Below, in pieces: positions 1 through 7,518 of a stretch of DNA of 40,875 bases. Under the pieces are notes generated by a model. The model was not told the DNA's origin, did not search any database, and worked only from the letters and a program-made list of their open reading frames with translations. The DNA comes from JAVBLT01 sp031553315 (GTDB lineage Bacteria > Verrucomicrobiota > Kiritimatiellia > RFP12 > DVOR01): positions 1 through 40,875 of the forward strand of contig JAVBLT010000045.1 in the NCBI GenBank assembly GCA_031553315.1, in the 5' to 3' direction. Within the stretch, counting starts at the first letter, position 1, and each line of letters starts with the position of its first letter. Both the position numbers and the translations under genes were made by a program.

Positions 1-334
1 GCGCCTGGGAACACGCCAATTGCGTGAGGCGGGCGGCGAATTCACCGTCAAAAAGCACTTGACGCGAGGGGCGCACGGGCTTTTTTCGTTCCAGCGCCGC
101 CTCGAGGCCGTATTTGACAAACCGTTCCTTGAGGCGCACCAACGCGCGCTCATCCAACCCCACCGCCGTGGCGACGTGTTCGACCGTCCACCCCGCCCGT
201 GCGAATTCGCCGTGATCCAACAACAACAGAGCCCGAGCATAGAGCACCATACGCGCCGGCTTCACGCCATTTCTGCTGATTTTCTCCAGTTGGGTAATTT
301 CTTCGCCAGTCAAAGTAATCGTATACGTTGTCAT
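1..334 (-). CDS. IS630-family transposase, N-terminal part (runs off window)
   Basis: Reading the minus strand from the ATG at 334 gives an open frame of 111 codons that leaves the window at base 1. The product begins MTTYTITLTGEEITQLEK and continues with an ARALLLLD helix, a helix-turn-helix segment (VEHVATAVGLDERALVRLKERF), then GLEAALERKKP and LTQLACSQA. This is the usual order of the DNA-binding N-terminal half of IS630/Tc1-mariner transposases. The DDE catalytic domain would lie outside the window, so it is not known whether the gene is intact. A candidate promoter lies just upstream, and a TA-flanked hairpin element follows at 408. IS630 elements insert at TA dinucleotides, which makes the neighbouring element relevant. 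The family call is by recognition of the motif order; no alignment was run. Confidence 0.8.
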   Translation of the reverse strand, partial: MTTYTITLTGEEITQLEKISRNGVKPARMVLYARALLLLDHGEFARAGWTVEHVATAVGLDERALVRLKERFVKYGLEAALERKKPVRPSRQVLFDGEFAARLTQLACSQA

Positions 335-364
335 TCTGATTCTTTCGGTTTGAGTGTTGGAGGA

Positions 365-393
365 AATGTAACACAACAAACACGACAAATCAA
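365..393 (-). promoter_or_regulatory. Candidate sigma-70 promoter of the transposase
   Basis: On the minus strand a -35-like TTGATT (388-393) and a -10-like TACATT (365-370) are separated by 17 bases, about 30 bases upstream of the transposase ATG. This is pattern recognition only. The spacing is ideal but both hexamers depart from consensus. Confidence 0.4.
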
Positions 394-407
394 GATTTAC
401 TATGTAC

Positions 408-568
408 TAGAGCAGGTTAAGATTGAAACTTCTCAATTTTTCGAAAGGTATTTTTCTTTTTGGTGAATGCTTGAAGTGAGCCGTAGCACCGCTACGGCGA
501 CCTGAAAGGATGAAAGCAAAAAGAAAAAGAACAGAGAAAAAGAGAAGTTTCAATCTTGATATGCTCTA
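408..568. mobile_element. TA-flanked hairpin element (MITE-like), copy 1
   Basis: The 161-bp block is bounded by TA (408-409 and 567-568). Its ends are inverted repeats: GAGCA (410-414) matches TGCTC (562-566), a 4-base mismatch follows, and then 16 bases (419-434) are exactly complementary to 542-557. Further in, T-rich and A-rich arms can pair, and at the centre GCCGTAGC (480-487) pairs with GCTACGGC (491-498) around a 3-base loop. No coding capacity was seen. TA flanks plus terminal inverted repeats fit a non-autonomous IS630/Tc1-type element (MITE). A related copy begins at 40727. The right TA forms part of the queC stop codon. The alternative is a large extragenic palindrome or structured RNA that is not mobile. 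Confidence 0.7.
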
Positions 569-1219
569 TCCGCGGCTTTTCAAATACGCCTGCAATCCGT
601 CCTGCCTGAGCTTGCAGGCGGGGCATTCGCCGCAGCCGGCGCCGGGAATGCCGTTGTAGCAGGTGAGCGTGCGGGTGCGGATGTAGTCGAGCGCGCCGAG
701 GGAATCGGCGAGCGCCCAGGTTTGGGCTTTGCTCGTGTGCATGAGCGGCGTGTGAATGCGGAAGGCGGCGTCCATCGCGAGGTTGACGGATTCGTTCATC
801 GAGCGGATGAAGACCTCGCGGCAATCGGGATAGCCGCTGTAATCCGCTTCGCCCACGCCGAGCATGAGATCGAAAATGCCCAGGCTCTTCGCATAAACCG
901 CCGCGGTGAGAATGAAAAAGGCGTTGCGGCCATCCACAAACGAATTGGGGCAGGCTTCGCCGGCTTTCTGTTCAAAGGGGGTATCGCCTTCGAGCAGGGC
1001 GTTGCGGGTGATTTCGCAGTACCAGTCGAGCGAGAGAACTTTATGCGGGCGAATGCCCAGGTCGCGGGCAATCTCCCGCGCGAGCTCCACTTCTTTGCCG
1101 TGCCGCTGCCCGTAGGCGAAGGTAATCGCCGCCACATTTTCGCGGCCGCACTCGGCGATGGCCTTGAAAAGACAGGTCGTGCTGTCCTGCCCGCCCGAAA
1201 AGACGACCAGCATTTTCAC
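566..1219 (-). CDS. queC: 7-cyano-7-deazaguanine synthase QueC
   Basis: This 217-residue protein converts 7-carboxy-7-deazaguanine to preQ0 with ATP and ammonia in the cytoplasm, a step of queuosine tRNA modification. The ATP-pyrophosphatase loop SGGQDS is at residues 8-13. The family zinc site is complete: C187, then C196, C199 and C202 in the GCGECPAC segment. Length is normal for the family. The chosen start is GTG at 1219, because it overlaps the queF stop as GTGA (1216-1219), suggesting translational coupling; an ATG two codons later is the alternative. The stop codon TAG (566-568) coincides with the terminal TA and first G of the adjacent hairpin element, so the extreme C terminus may have been set by that insertion. 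queD and queE are not in the window. Confidence 0.96.
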   Translation of the reverse strand: MKMLVVFSGGQDSTTCLFKAIAECGRENVAAITFAYGQRHGKEVELAREIARDLGIRPHKVLSLDWYCEITRNALLEGDTPFEQKAGEACPNSFVDGRNAFFILTAAVYAKSLGIFDLMLGVGEADYSGYPDCREVFIRSMNESVNLAMDAAFRIHTPLMHTSKAQTWALADSLGALDYIRTRTLTCYNGIPGAGCGECPACKLRQDGLQAYLKSRG

Positions 1220-2001
1220 CGGTTGTCGACCCGTTCGAGGTTGAGGTCGTGCATCATGAGGCGCTGGCGCGAAAATTCCTCAAAGCGCGTGCCCGGGCGG
1301 CCGTAATTGCAATAGGGATCAATCGAGATGCCTCCGCGCGGCAGGAACTTGCCCCACACCTCGATGTAGCGCGGGCTCATCAGGCGGATGAGGTCTTTCA
1401 TGATGGTGTTGACGCAATCCTCGTGGAACCCGCCGTGATTGCGGAAACCGAAGAGGTAAAGCTTGAGCGATTTGCTCTCCACCATGCGCCGGTCGGGGAT
1501 GTAGGAGATGTAAATCGTGGCGAAATCGGGCTGGCCGGTGATGGGGCAGAGGCTGGTGAATTCGGGGCAGTTGAACTTCACCCAGTAATCGTATTCCGTG
1601 TGGCGGTTGTCGAAGCACTCGAGGATGGCGGGGGTATACTGATCGGAGTAAATCGCGCCCTTCCTGCCCAGCACGGCGAGATTCTCCGCGCCGCGCGGCG
1701 GTTTTTCCGGTTCGCGTTCAAGAAAGGCCTTGCGGTCGGCGGCGATGGTTTCGGGCGTGGCCTTTACGGCGGCAGGTTCGGGGTTCATGCCGCGCTCAAG
1801 GGGCAGCTGCACGGCGGGCGCGGGCGGAGAAGGAGGCACGGAAGGCTTCGCCACGGGGCGGGCGGGAGGTCTCGGGGCGCGGGGCGGCTGATTGCCCGCA
1901 TTATTGCGGCTTCGCGGCGGGCGCGGCGGCCGGGGCGCCGGCGTTTTTTTAGGGGCGCCTTCGGGGGGCGTTTCGGAGGTGGAATCGTTCTTTTCGTTCA
2001 T
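1216..2001 (-). CDS. queF: NADPH-dependent 7-cyano-7-deazaguanine reductase QueF with Pro-rich N-terminal extension
   Basis: The protein (261 aa) reduces preQ0 to preQ1 for queuosine synthesis. The catalytic domain occupies roughly residues 105-261 and matches the short Bacillus-type (unimodular) QueF: nucleophile C152 in SLCPITGQPDF, acid D159, the NADPH-binding motif ESKSLKLY (175-182), and NHGGFHED (188-195) with the substrate glutamate. Residues 1-95 are an extra low-complexity segment rich in Pro, Ala and Arg with no recognisable fold, unusual for an enzyme normally about 150-165 aa long. The ATG at 2001 has an AAGGG ribosome site about 8 bases upstream and a good promoter further up, which supports translation of the extension. 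It is the first gene of queF-queC. Confidence 0.95.
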   Translation of the reverse strand: MNEKNDSTSETPPEGAPKKTPAPRPPRPPRSRNNAGNQPPRAPRPPARPVAKPSVPPSPPAPAVQLPLERGMNPEPAAVKATPETIAADRKAFLEREPEKPPRGAENLAVLGRKGAIYSDQYTPAILECFDNRHTEYDYWVKFNCPEFTSLCPITGQPDFATIYISYIPDRRMVESKSLKLYLFGFRNHGGFHEDCVNTIMKDLIRLMSPRYIEVWGKFLPRGGISIDPYCNYGRPGTRFEEFSRQRLMMHDLNLERVDNR

Positions 2002-2031
2002 ACAAGCCCTTTTATCGCTAAAAACAGCCCA

Positions 2032-2060
2032 AGAATACCATAACCGCCCCGAAGCATCAA
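2032..2060 (-). promoter_or_regulatory. Candidate sigma-70 promoter of queF-queC
   Basis: On the minus strand TTGATG (2055-2060) and TATTCT (2032-2037) are separated by exactly 17 bases. The predicted leader is about 25 bases and contains the ribosome site. I saw no preQ1-riboswitch-like structure in this short leader. Confidence 0.5.
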
Positions 2061-2064
2061 AGGG

Positions 2065-2104
2065 AAAAAGCAGGCGCGAACGATGAGGGCCGTTCTCGCC
2101 TGCT
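2065..2104 (-). terminator. Rho-independent terminator of the TonB receptor gene
   Basis: On the minus strand a GC-rich stem (AGCAGGCG..GAACG at 2091-2104, pairing with CGTTCGCGCCTGCT at 2069-2082) is followed by a short T run (2065-2069). It lies just after the receptor stop codon and just before the queF promoter, so it separates the two units. Confidence 0.75.
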
Positions 2105-2122
2105 CAAACCACTCTATATTGA

Positions 2123-4189
2123 TTAGAAGCGGCAGCGGAAGGTGATTTCAAAGGTGCGGCCGTCGTTGGCGAAGGCCTGGCAGTTGCGGGCGGATTCGAT
2201 GCCTCGGTCGTCGAAAAGGTTTTTGATGCCGAAGGTGAGGCTGGCGGGATAGCGGGCGCCGGGGCGGGTCAGGGGAATCTCGGCGGAAATGTCGACGGTC
2301 TGGAGGGCTTTGGCGTAGTATTGGTCGCCCTGGGGAACGCCGCGGAGGGTCATGACCCAGTCGTCGCGCCAGCGGTAACCGGCTCCGAAGACGGTGCCGT
2401 AGAGCCAATCGGCCTGATAGGTGGTCCACACGGAGACGGCGTTGGGGGGATAGCGGTCAAACTTTTTGGCTTCCTGTTCATTGCTGTAGTCGATGAAGGT
2501 ATAGGCGGCATAGAGCGACCAGTTTTCGGTGAGGCTGCCGGTGGCGCTGAGCTCCAGGCCCCGGGAACGGCTGGAACCTTCGAGGGCGTAGACGGTGGAA
2601 TCGCCGGTGCCGGCCACGGCCACGGGGGTGTTGTCCTGGTCGATCTGGAAGAGGGCGGCGCTCAGCCAGCAGGCGTCCATGAGCTGATACCGCAGGCCGC
2701 CTTCATATTGAAGGGCGCGCCAGGAGCTGTTGAGCGGCTTGCCGTCGACGCCGTTATAAGCGAAGTTGGGCGCTTCGCTGAGGGAGACGTTGCCGAAGGC
2801 GATGATGGAATCGGTAATCAGGTAGGTGAGGCCGGCGCGGGGCGAAACGCTCCAGGCGTGGGTGTGGGCGGGGCTGGTGTGGTAATCGAAGCGGGAACCG
2901 AGCAGGAGGCGGAAATCGCCCCAGCTCATGGCGTCTTGAATGATGGCTCCGGCCTTGCTCAAGGTTTCGGAGGAGCTGGGCACATCGCCGAGCGAAAGCT
3001 CTTTGGTTCCGAAATAACTGCGGCCGGCCTTCCAGCGGCGAAGGTAATCGGCGCCCATGAGCAATTCGTGGCCGACGGGGCCCGTATCGAAGGTGGCGAT
3101 GAGGTGCTGCGCGGCGAACCAGCGGCGGCTAAGGGTGTCGCCGGCGGCATATTCGTAGAAGGTATTGGGGTTGTTCCAGGCGGCGGAGCTGGAGGGGCCG
3201 CGGTAGTTGTAGCGGTTTTCGGTCTGCGCGAAGGAGAGGATGGTGCGGGTGCGCCAGGCGTCGTTGAAGCGGCCGTCGGCGTAAAAGGTCACGGCGTCGG
3301 TCAAAAAGGTCATGTAATCCTGCGGGCGCGTGGTCGTGCCGTCCCAGTCATAGCCCGGCCAGGGTTTGCCGTTGATGGTGGGAATGCCCTGATAGGCCGG
3401 CTGGTCGCTGTATTGCACGAACAGGTCGAGGCCGAGCGTGAGGCGTTCGGCGGCCTCCCAGAGAAGCGAGGGGGCGATCGTCGCGCTCTGCCCCGGGTTG
3501 GCGCCGGAGGGCGCCCAGGCGGGGTCGCGCCATTCGTAGGCCATCGGCACGCGGGCGTAGAGGCCGCGCTGGGCGTCGAGCGGCTGGTTGATGTCGAGCG
3601 AGGCGCGGTAGCGCTCGCCGCTGCCGCCGCCGGCGCGCAGCTCCAAATCGGCAAAACGGCCGGAAGGATCGGGGCGCCGGGGAATGAGCACCACGCTGCC
3701 GCCCGCGCCGTAAGCGCCGAGGCTCGAGGTCTCGCCGCCGCTGACGGAGCCGACGGGGCCCTTCACAATGTCGACCCGTTCCAGCAGCACGGGGTCGAGA
3801 AACGTGCCCGCGCCGCCCGTCAGGGGCACGCCGCCGAGAAACACTTCGCTGCCGCTGTAACCGCGAATGGTGTATTGACCGGCCGTGCGCGACATCACGG
3901 TCTTGCCGCCCGTGTAGATGCCCGGCTGCTGTTCGAGCAGATTGTCGAGATCCGTCGGGTTGCGGTCGCGGATGAAGTCTTTCGTGAGCGAATCGACGCT
4001 GAGAGGCAGCTCCTGGGGCGGCTGGGCGGTCAGCGTGGCGGAATCGGTCGTTTCCGCCCGGTAACGCGAAACCGCGGTGGCGGTCACGACAATCGGCGGG
4101 GGCTGATTCGTGGCCACGTTCGGGGAATTCTCTTCCGCCCACACTGCAAAAGGCAGAAACGCGGCGGCAAGCAATCGGTTTACAGTCAT
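2123..4189 (-). CDS. TonB-dependent outer-membrane receptor (siderophore-type)
   Basis: This 688-residue protein has a signal peptide (about residues 1-18, cleavage after AVWA), a TonB-box-like IVVTATAV segment near residue 33, and a plug domain (about 50-170) with LDNLLEQQPGI, TIRGYSG and VDIVKGP motifs. The remainder is a beta-barrel rich in alternating aromatic and polar strands, ending in the C-terminal Phe (CRF) used for barrel insertion. The plug motifs resemble ferric-siderophore receptors of the FhuA/FecA/FpvA type, so uptake of an iron chelate or similar ligand is likely, but the substrate cannot be read from sequence. No periplasmic-binding protein, ABC importer or TonB gene is adjacent, and no clear Fur box was seen in the 188-base upstream region. 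Translation starts at the ATG after AAGGA. It is transcribed alone and ends at a hairpin terminator. Confidence 0.9.
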   Translation of the reverse strand: MTVNRLLAAAFLPFAVWAEENSPNVATNQPPPIVVTATAVSRYRAETTDSATLTAQPPQELPLSVDSLTKDFIRDRNPTDLDNLLEQQPGIYTGGKTVMSRTAGQYTIRGYSGSEVFLGGVPLTGGAGTFLDPVLLERVDIVKGPVGSVSGGETSSLGAYGAGGSVVLIPRRPDPSGRFADLELRAGGGSGERYRASLDINQPLDAQRGLYARVPMAYEWRDPAWAPSGANPGQSATIAPSLLWEAAERLTLGLDLFVQYSDQPAYQGIPTINGKPWPGYDWDGTTTRPQDYMTFLTDAVTFYADGRFNDAWRTRTILSFAQTENRYNYRGPSSSAAWNNPNTFYEYAAGDTLSRRWFAAQHLIATFDTGPVGHELLMGADYLRRWKAGRSYFGTKELSLGDVPSSSETLSKAGAIIQDAMSWGDFRLLLGSRFDYHTSPAHTHAWSVSPRAGLTYLITDSIIAFGNVSLSEAPNFAYNGVDGKPLNSSWRALQYEGGLRYQLMDACWLSAALFQIDQDNTPVAVAGTGDSTVYALEGSSRSRGLELSATGSLTENWSLYAAYTFIDYSNEQEAKKFDRYPPNAVSVWTTYQADWLYGTVFGAGYRWRDDWVMTLRGVPQGDQYYAKALQTVDISAEIPLTRPGARYPASLTFGIKNLFDDRGIESARNCQAFANDGRTFEITFRCRF

Positions 4190-4321
4190 GTTTTTTCCTT
4201 GAAAATAGAAATCGAACTGTCACTGTTAACGCCTGACTGCGTTTTGAGGTTCACTCCAAGCCGCTTTTTTTTCAAGCCTTCTGAAAATTCTTGCCCAAAC
4301 GGAGAAAAGCGTTTAGACTGT

Positions 4322-4350
4322 TTGACACTGGAACTGATTTTACGACATTT
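4322..4350 (+). promoter_or_regulatory. Candidate promoter of the Gfo/Idh-ABC-F-nspC run
   Basis: A perfect -35 hexamer TTGACA (4322-4327) is followed, 16-18 bases on, by AT-rich sequence (GACATTTAT) that could act as a weak -10. The -10 assignment is uncertain. The rest of the divergent intergenic region (4190-4321) shows no other element I can name. Confidence 0.4.
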
Positions 4351-4377
4351 ATTTCAGCAGGAAGAGCAGGATAAAAA

Positions 4378-5562
4378 ATGACGTTGACAAAATTACGCGT
4401 GGGTATGGTTGGCGGCGGCGAAGAATCTTTCATGGGGCGCATTCACCGCCAGGCCATTGAGCGATCCGGTTGCCTCGAGCTCGCCGCCGGCGCATTCGGA
4501 ACCACCCGCCAGCGCTCGTTTGAAACCGGCAAAGCCCTCAAGCTCAACCCGCGCCGCACCTATGGCGTCTATCGCGACATGTTCAAACGGGAGCAAACCC
4601 TGCCCGAAGGCGAACGGATCGACTTTGTGAGCATTCTCGCCCCCAACAACATGCACTACCCCGTGACCATGGCCGCTTTCGACGCCGGCTTTCCCGTTTT
4701 TTCCGAAAAGCCCATCACCAACAACATCGACGAAGCCATCAACCTCAAGCGCAAAGCCATCATGACCGGCGCCATCCACGCCACCGCCTACGCCTACCCC
4801 TTCTACCCCGCCGTCATCCGCATGAAAAAATACATCGCCGACGGCGGCATCGGCGCCATCCGCCGCGTGAAAGCCACCTTCTCCCACGGCTGGATGGGCG
4901 TGCGCCTCGAAACCGCCGGCCACCGCGGCGCTGGCTGGCGAACCGATCCCCGCCGCGCCGGCGCCGGAGGAGCCATCATTGACCTCTGCGGCCACTGCGC
5001 CTTCCTCACCGAACACCTCACCGGCCTCAAAATCACCGAAGTCTGCGTCGACGCCCGCCCCTGTGTCGCCGGCCGCATGATTGACGACGACGCCGCCGTG
5101 CTCGTCCGCTTCGACAACGGCTGCGGCGGCACCTTCTTCTCCAGCCAAATCGCCCTCGGCGAGGCCGGCGGCATCGAAATCGCCGTCTACGGCGACAAAG
5201 GCACCGCCCTCTGGCGCCAATCCGAACCCGAAAAGTGGCAGACCTGCGAGATCGAAGGCACCCCCAAAATCCGCGCCACCAACGGCCCGGCCGCCACCCA
5301 AGGCAAAAACCGCTTCCGCGAACCTTACGGCGACGACGAGGCCTACATCGAAGCGCTCACCGTGGCCTACCGCGACTTCGTCTCCATGGTTCTCTCCCGC
5401 CGCCTCAAGAAACGCCTCGCCAATCATTGCGTGAGCATCGACGACGCCATCCGCGTGGTCGCCTTCACCGAGGCCGCCATCCGCAACAACACCCCGCCGC
5501 CCGAGACCGTCCCCGAAAAGTGGACGCCGGTCGCGGTTCCCCCCGTGGAGCTGCTCAACTGA
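4378..5562 (+). CDS. Gfo/Idh/MocA-family NAD(P)-dependent oxidoreductase
   Basis: The 394-residue protein has an N-terminal Rossmann fold (GMVGGGEESFMGRIH at residues 9-23), the family motif EKP (110-112, catalytic Lys), and a C-terminal alpha/beta domain containing a DLCGHC segment that matches the family's D..GxH substrate site. Enzymes of this family oxidise or reduce sugar, inositol or related hydroxyl groups in the cytoplasm; the substrate is not deducible here. Translation starts at ATG 4378 with an AGG site 7 bases upstream. The ABC-F gene begins 15 bases downstream, so the two are probably co-transcribed although no functional link is obvious. Family assignment is secure; the specific reaction is unknown. 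Confidence 0.9.
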   Translation: MTLTKLRVGMVGGGEESFMGRIHRQAIERSGCLELAAGAFGTTRQRSFETGKALKLNPRRTYGVYRDMFKREQTLPEGERIDFVSILAPNNMHYPVTMAAFDAGFPVFSEKPITNNIDEAINLKRKAIMTGAIHATAYAYPFYPAVIRMKKYIADGGIGAIRRVKATFSHGWMGVRLETAGHRGAGWRTDPRRAGAGGAIIDLCGHCAFLTEHLTGLKITEVCVDARPCVAGRMIDDDAAVLVRFDNGCGGTFFSSQIALGEAGGIEIAVYGDKGTALWRQSEPEKWQTCEIEGTPKIRATNGPAATQGKNRFREPYGDDEAYIEALTVAYRDFVSMVLSRRLKKRLANHCVSIDDAIRVVAFTEAAIRNNTPPPETVPEKWTPVAVPPVELLN

Positions 5563-5577
5563 CCCACGCCCCCCATT

Positions 5578-7515
5578 ATGATTGAATTCCAAAACACCTC
5601 CGTCCGCTTCGGCCCCGAAGCACTCTTTGAAAACGCATCCTTCCGCATCAACACCGGCGAACGCGTCGGCATCGTCGGCCCCAACGGCGCCGGAAAAAGC
5701 ACCCTCTTCCGCCTCATCCTCGGCGAACAGCAGAGCGACACCGGCGACGTGAAGCTCGAAGGCTCGCCCCGCATCGGCTATGTGCGCCAGTACCTTGAGC
5801 CCTCCTACCCCGGCCAGACCCTCCTCGCCTACTGCCTTGAAGGCGTGCCCGGCCTCCAGGAGATCGAGACCGCCATCCACGAACAGGAAGCCGCCCTCGC
5901 CGCCGCCCCCCCCGAAGACGAAAAAGCCCGCCTCCTCAAATCCCTCGGCGACCTCCACGCCCGCTTCGAGCACCTGGGCGGCTACACCGTGGAAGCGCGC
6001 GTGAAATCCGCCCTCGGCGGCCTGGGCTACGCCAATTCCGATTTCGACCGCCCCTTCGCCGCCTTCAGCGGCGGCTGGCGCATGCGCGCCGAGCTCTCCC
6101 GCGTCCTCGCCTCCTCCCCCGAGCTCCTCCTGCTCGACGAACCCTCCAACTACCTCGACCTGCCCGCCATCGAATGGCTTCAGCGCTACCTCCGCTCCTA
6201 TGAAGGCACCCTCGTGCTCATCTCCCACGACCGCTACCTCCTGCGCAACCTGACCAAAACCATCGTCGAGGTCGACGGCGGCACCGTCACCCGCTACAAC
6301 GGCGACCTCGACTACTACCTCCAGGAACGCGAAAACCGCTACGAACAGCTCGCCGCCGCCAAAGCCAACCAGGATCGCAAACGCGAACAGCTCGAACGCT
6401 TCGTGGAGCGTTTCAAAGCCAAAGCCTCCAAAGCCGCCCAGGCCCAAAGCCGCGCCAAACAGCTTGAGAAAATGGATGAAATCAAGCTCCCCGCGCGCAG
6501 CCGATCCGCAGGCGCCCTCCGCCTGCCCGCCGCCCCCCACGCAGGCGCCGAAATCGTCCGCCTCGAAGGCGTCGGCTTCCGTTACCCCGGCGCGGAGCGC
6601 GACGTGCTCCACAGCGTGGATCTGCGCGTCATGCGCGGCGACAAAATCGCCATCGTCGGCTTCAACGGCATGGGCAAGACCACCCTTCTGCGCCTGCTCG
6701 CCGGAACCCGCGAACCCGGCACCGGAGAGCGCGTCTTCGGGTACCACGTCGCCCCCGGCTACCAATCGCAGGAATTCGCCGAAACCGTCGCCCCCGATGA
6801 AAGCGTCTTCGCCGTAGCCAAAGCCGCCGCCGGCGACCTCCCCGAAAAAGACCTCCGCAACCGCCTCGGTGCCTTCGGGTTCGACGTGAACGACGCCGCC
6901 AAACCCTCCGGCGTCCTCAGCGGCGGCGAGAAGATCCGCCTCGCCTTTCTGCGCATCTTCCTCAACCCGCCCAACTTCCTCCTCCTCGACGAACCCACCA
7001 CCCACCTCGACATGGAAGGGCGAAAAACCCTCGAAACCGCCATCCAGGCCTACAACGGAACCGTCGTCCTCGTCTCCCACGACGTCGACTTCGTCCGCGC
7101 GACCGCCACCTCCATCGTCGAAGTCTCCCCCCTTGGCGTCCGCCGCTTCCCCGGCGGTTACGATTACTACAAAGAAAAGACCGCCTCCGACCCCGGCGCC
7201 CTCCCCGCCGAAGCCCCCGCGGAAGAACCCGCCAGGCAAAGCTCCAAAGAGCTCCGCCAGCAACGCGCCGCCGAGCGCGCCAAACGCGCCCCCCTCGTCA
7301 AAAAGCTCAAGCACCGCGTCGAGCGAGCCGAAGCGGCCATCACCCGCCTCGAAACCGAGCAGGAAACCCTCACCGGGAGCCTTGCCGCCCTCGAAAGCGC
7401 CGAAATGGCCGCCGCCTCCAAACGCCTGCGCGACATCGCCTACGACCTCCACGTCGCCACCCTCGAATGGGAAGAAGCCGCCACCGAACTCGAAACCCTC
7501 GAAACCAGCGATTAA
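5578..7515 (+). CDS. ABC-F family ribosome-associated ATPase (YheS-like)
   Basis: The protein (645 aa) has two ATP-binding cassettes in one chain and no membrane segments. Cassette 1 has Walker A GPNGAGKST (34-42), signature FSGGW and LLLLDEPSNYLD. Cassette 2 has GFNGMGKTT (361-369), signature LSGGE and LLLDEPTTHLD. Between them lies the charged ABC-F linker (ERFVERFKAKASKAAQAQSRAKQLEKM), which in this family reaches the tRNA in the ribosomal P/E sites. A C-terminal helical coiled coil occupies about 560-645. Length and linker best resemble E. coli YheS (637 aa). The likely role is translation-factor or ribosome rescue; antibiotic protection is less likely given the ordinary short linker, but not excluded. 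It sits between the dehydrogenase and nspC with short gaps. Confidence 0.93.
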   Translation: MIEFQNTSVRFGPEALFENASFRINTGERVGIVGPNGAGKSTLFRLILGEQQSDTGDVKLEGSPRIGYVRQYLEPSYPGQTLLAYCLEGVPGLQEIETAIHEQEAALAAAPPEDEKARLLKSLGDLHARFEHLGGYTVEARVKSALGGLGYANSDFDRPFAAFSGGWRMRAELSRVLASSPELLLLDEPSNYLDLPAIEWLQRYLRSYEGTLVLISHDRYLLRNLTKTIVEVDGGTVTRYNGDLDYYLQERENRYEQLAAAKANQDRKREQLERFVERFKAKASKAAQAQSRAKQLEKMDEIKLPARSRSAGALRLPAAPHAGAEIVRLEGVGFRYPGAERDVLHSVDLRVMRGDKIAIVGFNGMGKTTLLRLLAGTREPGTGERVFGYHVAPGYQSQEFAETVAPDESVFAVAKAAAGDLPEKDLRNRLGAFGFDVNDAAKPSGVLSGGEKIRLAFLRIFLNPPNFLLLDEPTTHLDMEGRKTLETAIQAYNGTVVLVSHDVDFVRATATSIVEVSPLGVRRFPGGYDYYKEKTASDPGALPAEAPAEEPARQSSKELRQQRAAERAKRAPLVKKLKHRVERAEAAITRLETEQETLTGSLAALESAEMAAASKRLRDIAYDLHVATLEWEEAATELETLETSD

Positions 7516-7518
7516 CCC

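Noticed and set aside
2002..2064. Possible preQ1 riboswitch before queF
   Set aside because: The leader from the predicted promoter is only about 25-30 bases and shows no pseudoknot-like pattern.
4202..4229. TTAACA-16-TATTTT as promoter of the TonB receptor
   Set aside because: The start site would fall downstream of the AAGGA ribosome site, so the site would be left out of the message.
4190..4321. Possible Fur box before the TonB receptor
   Set aside because: No GATAAT-type inverted repeat was found in the intergenic region.
2321..4381. Plus-strand open frame opposite the TonB receptor
   Set aside because: It is an antisense shadow; receptor motifs, signal peptide and C-terminal Phe are all on the minus strand.
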